The translations under genes and the position numbers were made by a program. The notes below the pieces were generated by a model that saw only the letters and a program-made list of their open reading frames with translations, had not been told where the DNA came from and searched no databases. Below are positions 43,584 through 46,824 of a stretch of 46,824 bases of DNA, piece by piece. This DNA comes from Lachnospiraceae bacterium UBA3772 (GTDB lineage: Bacteria; Bacillota; Clostridia; Lachnospirales; Lachnospiraceae), in assembly GCA_002371025.1 (NCBI GenBank), contig DFFQ01000169.1:1-46824 (forward strand). Reading direction: 5' to 3'. The stretch's first letter is position 1, and each line of letters starts with the position of its first letter.

Positions 43584-43613
43584 AATATAGCATTGTTTTA
43601 ATCATTGTGTCAA
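43584..43613 (-). promoter_or_regulatory. promoter of the polyamine operon
   Basis: Minus strand: -35 TTGACA (43613-43608), 18-bp spacer, -10 TATATT (43589-43584). Upstream (to 43815) is AT-rich divergent promoter space shared with the 43816 gene, including an inverted repeat ACTAAAA...TTTTAGT near 43757-43775. Confidence 0.65.
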
Positions 43614-43815
43614 CTGTAAAATCGCCTACAAATGATATACAATAATGTTCGCTGAATAGTCATATTTTAAATAGTGATAAATGGTCATTTTTTTGCTAAA
43701 ATTGGGTTAAATCTTGTTGTTTTTATTAATGTAAATATGTACAATATGTCAGGATACTAAAAATAAAATTTTAGTTTCTAAAATGCAATAAACATTTTTT
43801 AGAGGAGAAGACTAT

Positions 43816-44499
43816 ATGACAAAACAGCAAAAACAATTAATAGCAGCACTATCAGCTATGTTATTTATGGGTGAGGTATTCGGTCTCATAATCTCAGTAC
43901 TTAACCAGTTAAAAAAAGGTAATCCATGGTACTATGTTTTTAAAGCTTATACACAGGATTCAAACATTCTTTCCATGTTTAGCGCATTTGTACTTTTATT
44001 AGCAACTATTAAAGCTCTTAGATCAGAGTCAGAGATTTCTCATAAAGCTCTTGTATTCCGTTATGTGACTACATGTCTTACAACAGTTACTTTACTTATT
44101 GTACTTGTTGTCCTTGCGCCAAGTAACGATCCTGATACTGGTGGTTTCAAGCACAACTTCTTTTCTGGATCACTTTTCTGGTATCATGGTTTCTGCCCAA
44201 TCCTTGCTCTTCTTATGTTCCTTTTCTTCGAAGGAAAACATGACCTTAGGGCAAAGAATATAATACTTGCTATAATCCCAACTTTCTTATATGCGATAGT
44301 ATGGGTTTCACTTGTTTCTTTTAATATCGTTCCGGACGAAGATGCGCCATACCCATTCCTTAGAGTACATCAGCAGTCTGTTAGCACATCTGTTATGTGG
44401 TGCTGCATCATACTTGGTGTTGCTGCAGTTGTTGCAACAGTTTTATTCTTTATCGGAAGAGAAAAGAAGACTATCATAAAGGAAAATACAGAAGAATAG
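43816..44499 (+). CDS. six-helix integral membrane protein, Pr6Pr/FAR-17a-like (227 aa)
   Basis: About six membrane segments at 9-30, 53-72, 88-108, 130-147, 157-177 and 200-220. The YTQDSNILSMFSAF motif after the first segment resembles the YT-SN signature of the Pr6Pr/FAR-17a-AIG1-like superfamily. Ends in a charged tail. Ribosome site GAGGAG, 7 nt from ATG. Transcribed alone, divergent from speA, with a hairpin at 44516-44537 after the stop. Function unknown in bacteria. Confidence 0.8.
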   Translation: MTKQQKQLIAALSAMLFMGEVFGLIISVLNQLKKGNPWYYVFKAYTQDSNILSMFSAFVLLLATIKALRSESEISHKALVFRYVTTCLTTVTLLIVLVVLAPSNDPDTGGFKHNFFSGSLFWYHGFCPILALLMFLFFEGKHDLRAKNIILAIIPTFLYAIVWVSLVSFNIVPDEDAPYPFLRVHQQSVSTSVMWCCIILGVAAVVATVLFFIGREKKTIIKENTEE

Positions 44500-44515
44500 A
44501 TTCTTTATTAAAGAA

Positions 44516-44537
44516 AGGGGCTGTAAAAAAGTCCCCT
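44516..44537 (+). terminator. hairpin after the membrane protein gene
   Basis: AGGGGCT and AGTCCCCT form a stem of 5-7 bp around an A-rich loop, 17 bp after the stop at 44499. There is no strong T-run. Confidence 0.45.
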
Positions 44538-44555
44538 GAAAAGAAGCAAAAAAAT

Positions 44556-44586
44556 CGCTTAGACCGTGAGGTTTAAGCGTTTTTTT
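44556..44586 (+). terminator. strong hairpin with T-run at the edge of an IS relic
   Basis: CGCTTAGACC (44556-44565) pairs with GGTTTAAGCG (44570-44579) with one wobble and a GTGA loop, followed by seven T. It may be the 5' end of the IS1182-type element that follows, or the terminator of the membrane protein gene. Confidence 0.7.
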
Positions 44587-44599
44587 GGTACAATTAATT

Positions 44600-44758
44600 A
44601 TGCTACTAAATAATAATACCAGCGGTAATTATACACTCCGTCAGCTTAAATTGCCACTAGAAATCGAAAAACTCTGTCGAACTGACATCAACAGGTACAT
44701 TTTCGAAGCAGAAAATGTTGATTTGAATCATACATATATTGACGGAACTAAAATTTGA
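44600..44758 (+). pseudogene. IS1182-family transposase relic (52 codons)
   Basis: Reads MLLNNNTSGNYTLRQLKLPL and then, after internal loss, EKLCRTDINRY, EAENVDLNHTYIDGTKI and stop. The start matches the usual N-terminus of IS1182-type transposases, and YIDGTKI is their first DDE-domain motif; several hundred codons normally separate or follow these. It is an internally deleted and truncated remnant. Right end not identifiable. Confidence 0.7.
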
Positions 44759-44862
44759 TTTATTCCATAATATTCCCTGGTACTTTTTAATAATAGGCCA
44801 AAACTATTTTTATCTTCTAAGTCACTGTAATTCTGCATCTTTTAACCTACTTTTTTATATTA
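44759..44862. other. AT-rich intergenic stretch without recognised features
   Basis: Between the IS relic and the stop of 44863-45558. No continuation of the transposase in any frame and no terminator was seen. Confidence 0.4.
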
Positions 44863-45558
44863 TTATACTATTCTTATCTTATGTCTCTCCGGGTTCTTCT
44901 CAAAAGAAAGAAGACTTATGAGTGCAAGGATCTGTCCCTGGATATTATAATGAGCCTCGCAGCTTGGAATAGTCATATCCCAGCTTCCATTTATAAGCCA
45001 TGATGGAAGATTAAGTCCATCATCAAGCTTTATAGTTGTGATGTCATCTAAATTCACACTTAACATCTTCTTCTTTTTATAGAAAAGACATCTTTTATCT
45101 GTTACAATAAGGAATTCTTTTCCTGATCCAAATATCGTGGCATCTGCCATTATTATGACTCTTTCATCCTGACTAAGATCAGATACGACACGAGCTCTGA
45201 CCTTATCAAGCAATTCCTGATTTTTTCCTTCTGCTGCCACATCACCGCCATCATAGATATTACTATTCAGATAATCTTCTATAGCTTCTGTTGTTCCAAG
45301 TTCATCAAGACAATACTTCCAGTCTTCTATACATTCTCTGGTATTTTTCTTTTCCATTGCCTTATTTAAATCTCTTGTAATGTAGTATAACTCTGAATTT
45401 AATATCTCGCCTTCTTTTTTCTCTTTATCTTCCTTTTCTTCCTCATCCCAGACAATATCAAACCAGGCGCGGCAATACTGACATTTAACTCTCTTACTGA
45501 GTGTTGTAAGCTCTAACTCAGCCCCACAATTTGGACACTTTCTCTGCTCTAATTTCAT
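44863..45558 (-). CDS. zinc-ribbon protein with C-terminal PH-like domain (231 aa)
   Basis: N-terminal zinc ribbon with CPNCGAELELT and CQYCRAWF (two CxxC pairs, residues about 8-32), an acidic Lys/Glu-rich linker (about 37-50), a helical region (about 53-130), and a C-terminal bPH/YokE-like domain (about 130-230: ERVIIMADATIFGSGKEFLI and TDKRCLFYKKKKMLSVNLDD). Cytoplasmic. Unknown function; such zinc-ribbon/PH proteins are common in Firmicutes. Transcribed toward the IS relic. Confidence 0.8.
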   Translation of the reverse strand: MKLEQRKCPNCGAELELTTLSKRVKCQYCRAWFDIVWDEEEKEDKEKKEGEILNSELYYITRDLNKAMEKKNTRECIEDWKYCLDELGTTEAIEDYLNSNIYDGGDVAAEGKNQELLDKVRARVVSDLSQDERVIIMADATIFGSGKEFLIVTDKRCLFYKKKKMLSVNLDDITTIKLDDGLNLPSWLINGSWDMTIPSCEAHYNIQGQILALISLLSFEKNPERHKIRIV

Positions 45559-45624
45559 TCGTGTTTCTCCTTTTGTTCCAATGTAATTTTAATATTTTTC
45601 ATTTTACATTATAGAACTTTTTTA

Positions 45625-46317
45625 TCATATAAATGTTGCAAATAATGGAGCAAGTGCCACGGTAATGATACCTGATACAGCTATAGCAAGACCACTCATA
45701 GCCCCTTCAATCTCTCCTAATTCCATGGCCTTTGCAGTTCCAATGGCATGACTTGCTGCCCCAAGCGCAAGTCCCTTAGAAATTGGCTCTTTAATCTTAA
45801 ATATTTTTAATATTAATTCTCCAAAGATATTACCCAGAACTCCTGTAATAACTATTACTGCAACTGTTATAGTTACATATCCGCCTAACTCTTCGGAAAC
45901 CCCCATTCCTATTGCTGTTGTGATGGATTTTGGAAGAAGAGTAACATATTCCTTATGTGTTATCTTGCATATAATGGCTATTACAAACACTGTTGTCATG
46001 CTCGTTACACCGCCTGTTACAAGACCTGCTATTACAGCAGCAATATTTTTCTTTAACAATTCCATCTGCTCATATAATGGAATAGCAAGACATACCGTAG
46101 CAGGTGTTAGAAGCCATGAAAGTACCTGTGCCCCACTTTTATAAGTTTCATAATCCACGCTTCCTAATTTAAGCACGATCATAGTGATCATGATTGATAT
46201 AAGAAGTGGATTAAATAATCCCAGTTTAAATTTTTTCTTGAGAAAAATGCCTAATTCATATCCTATAAGACTAAGTACAACTCCTGCATATAGTGAGTTT
46301 TTAAAGAAGTCATTCAT
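45625..46317 (-). CDS. lrgB: LrgB/CidB family membrane protein (230 aa)
   Basis: Typical length and about eight hydrophobic segments. Motifs [20 protein letters not shown] and [20 protein letters not shown] are diagnostic of LrgB. Works with LrgA in control of murein hydrolase activity or as a pyruvate/small-metabolite transporter (both proposed in the literature for family members). Its start overlaps lrgA by 8 bp. A weak palindrome AATGTAA/TTACATT follows at about 45581-45612. Confidence 0.95.
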   Translation of the reverse strand: MNDFFKNSLYAGVVLSLIGYELGIFLKKKFKLGLFNPLLISIMITMIVLKLGSVDYETYKSGAQVLSWLLTPATVCLAIPLYEQMELLKKNIAAVIAGLVTGGVTSMTTVFVIAIICKITHKEYVTLLPKSITTAIGMGVSEELGGYVTITVAVIVITGVLGNIFGELILKIFKIKEPISKGLALGAASHAIGTAKAMELGEIEGAMSGLAIAVSGIITVALAPLFATFI

Positions 46318-46672
46318 CTTTCTTATCCTTACCCTTTCTGATTATCGCCTGTGATACAAGTCCCGTTGCTGCCATAACCGTAATTATTGCTACTACAGTA
46401 ACTATAGTGGCCGGGATCAGCATACCTTTAAGAACCCCCCAGCTCTCTAAGAGTCCAACTCCTGCAGGAATAAACATTACAGGCATGATCTCTATCAGAA
46501 ATTTTCCTGCGTCTTTAACTTTATCTAATTTGATAAGTCCTGTCATAAGACCGACAAAAAGGATCACCATTCCATAAATACTTGCAGGAATAGGAAGCGG
46601 GATAAGATATTTAAGTGCTTCTCCTATTAAGGAGATAATAATTATTATCAAGAATTGTTTTAGATACTTCAT
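46310..46672 (-). CDS. lrgA: LrgA/CidA family holin-like protein (120 aa)
   Basis: Four membrane segments. IPLPIPASIYGMVILFVGLM and FIPAGVGLLESW are LrgA/CidA motifs. Ribosome site AGGAGT, 7 nt from ATG. First gene of the two-gene operon with lrgB. No LytSR-like regulator is in the window. Confidence 0.95.
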   Translation of the reverse strand: MKYLKQFLIIIIISLIGEALKYLIPLPIPASIYGMVILFVGLMTGLIKLDKVKDAGKFLIEIMPVMFIPAGVGLLESWGVLKGMLIPATIVTVVAIITVMAATGLVSQAIIRKGKDKKDE

Positions 46673-46748
46673 ATTTGACTCCTATATATAATTCTAAAAA
46701 AGTTACACAGCTTTATTCTACTCTTGTGAATGTAATTGCGCAACGCAA

Positions 46749-46805
46749 TGCATTCTAAATTGCTTTGCAATTCTTCGCTATGCATTCATAAATTGCTTTG
46801 CAATT
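46749..46805. repeat. direct repeat with inner palindrome at the window edge
   Basis: ATGCATTC followed by AAATTGCTTTGCAATT occurs twice (about 46749-46772 and 46780-46805). Each AATTGC-TTT-GCAATT is itself a palindrome. It lies upstream of lrgA. Confidence 0.55.
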
Positions 46806-46824
46806 TATTTCATGTCGTGCTGTC

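Noticed and set aside
43378..43604. Plus-strand open frame of about 75 codons in the speA leader
   Set aside because: No start codon or ribosome site, and it lies on the strand opposite the operon promoter and hairpins.
44739..44921. Plus-strand open frame after the IS relic
   Set aside because: It overlaps the relic and the end of the zinc-ribbon gene, has no ribosome site and no family resemblance.

Overview
The window looks like chromosome from a low-GC Gram-positive anaerobe of the Lachnospiraceae type. That is an inference from AT-rich codon use, AGGAGG-type ribosome sites, several YesM/YesN-type two-component systems beside sugar ABC importers, a Clostridia-style carboxyspermidine operon and LrgAB. 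I see no rRNA, tRNA, CRISPR array or prophage. Nearly all genes are on the minus strand, so operons read from right to left.

Layout by coordinate. (1) 1-7300: two paralogous cassettes, each with a Sec-secreted peptide of about 135 aa and two FtsX-type permeases. The right-hand cassette ends in a MacB-type ATPase; the left-hand one runs off the window. Each cassette is preceded by an almost identical leader of about 300 nt with a strong promoter and three hairpins. (2) 7536-7958: a PH-domain-like protein with an Asp/His tail. (3) 8041-27529: a carbohydrate region. It holds an SBP-permease-permease importer with its own YesM/YesN pair, an SBP-like sensor-kinase-regulator operon, and a phosphorylase-SBP-permease-permease operon with a divergent AraC regulator. 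(4) 27658-30939: a tandem array of four mosaic immunity-like genes separated by short C-terminal fragments, resembling a polymorphic-toxin cassette graveyard. (5) 31152-34616: a large secreted GH16 beta-glucanase with four CBM-like modules and an unusual internal membrane hairpin. (6) 34805-36086: an alpha/beta hydrolase and RidA. (7) 36183-43577: a six-gene polyamine operon (speA, speE, carboxyspermidine dehydrogenase, nspC, aguA, aguB) behind a 385-nt leader that contains a terminator. (8) 43816-46824: a membrane protein, an IS1182-type relic, a zinc-ribbon/PH protein and LrgAB.

How the genes may work together. The GH16 enzyme would cut beta-1,3(1,4)-glucan outside the cell. The importers, which lack their own ATPase here and so probably share a MsmX-type one, would bring in oligosaccharides. 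The 1047-aa phosphorylase would release glucose 1-phosphate, and the kinases would sense extracellular sugar. The polyamine operon can take arginine through agmatine and N-carbamoylputrescine to putrescine, and then to spermidine by the carboxyspermidine route.

The most unusual items are the twin peptide cassettes with leaders more conserved than the genes, a family of large hairpins whose stems vary but stay paired, the mosaic immunity-like array, the sorting-signal-like segment inside the GH16 protein, and the speA leader. All functional assignments are from reading the sequence; no database search was run.
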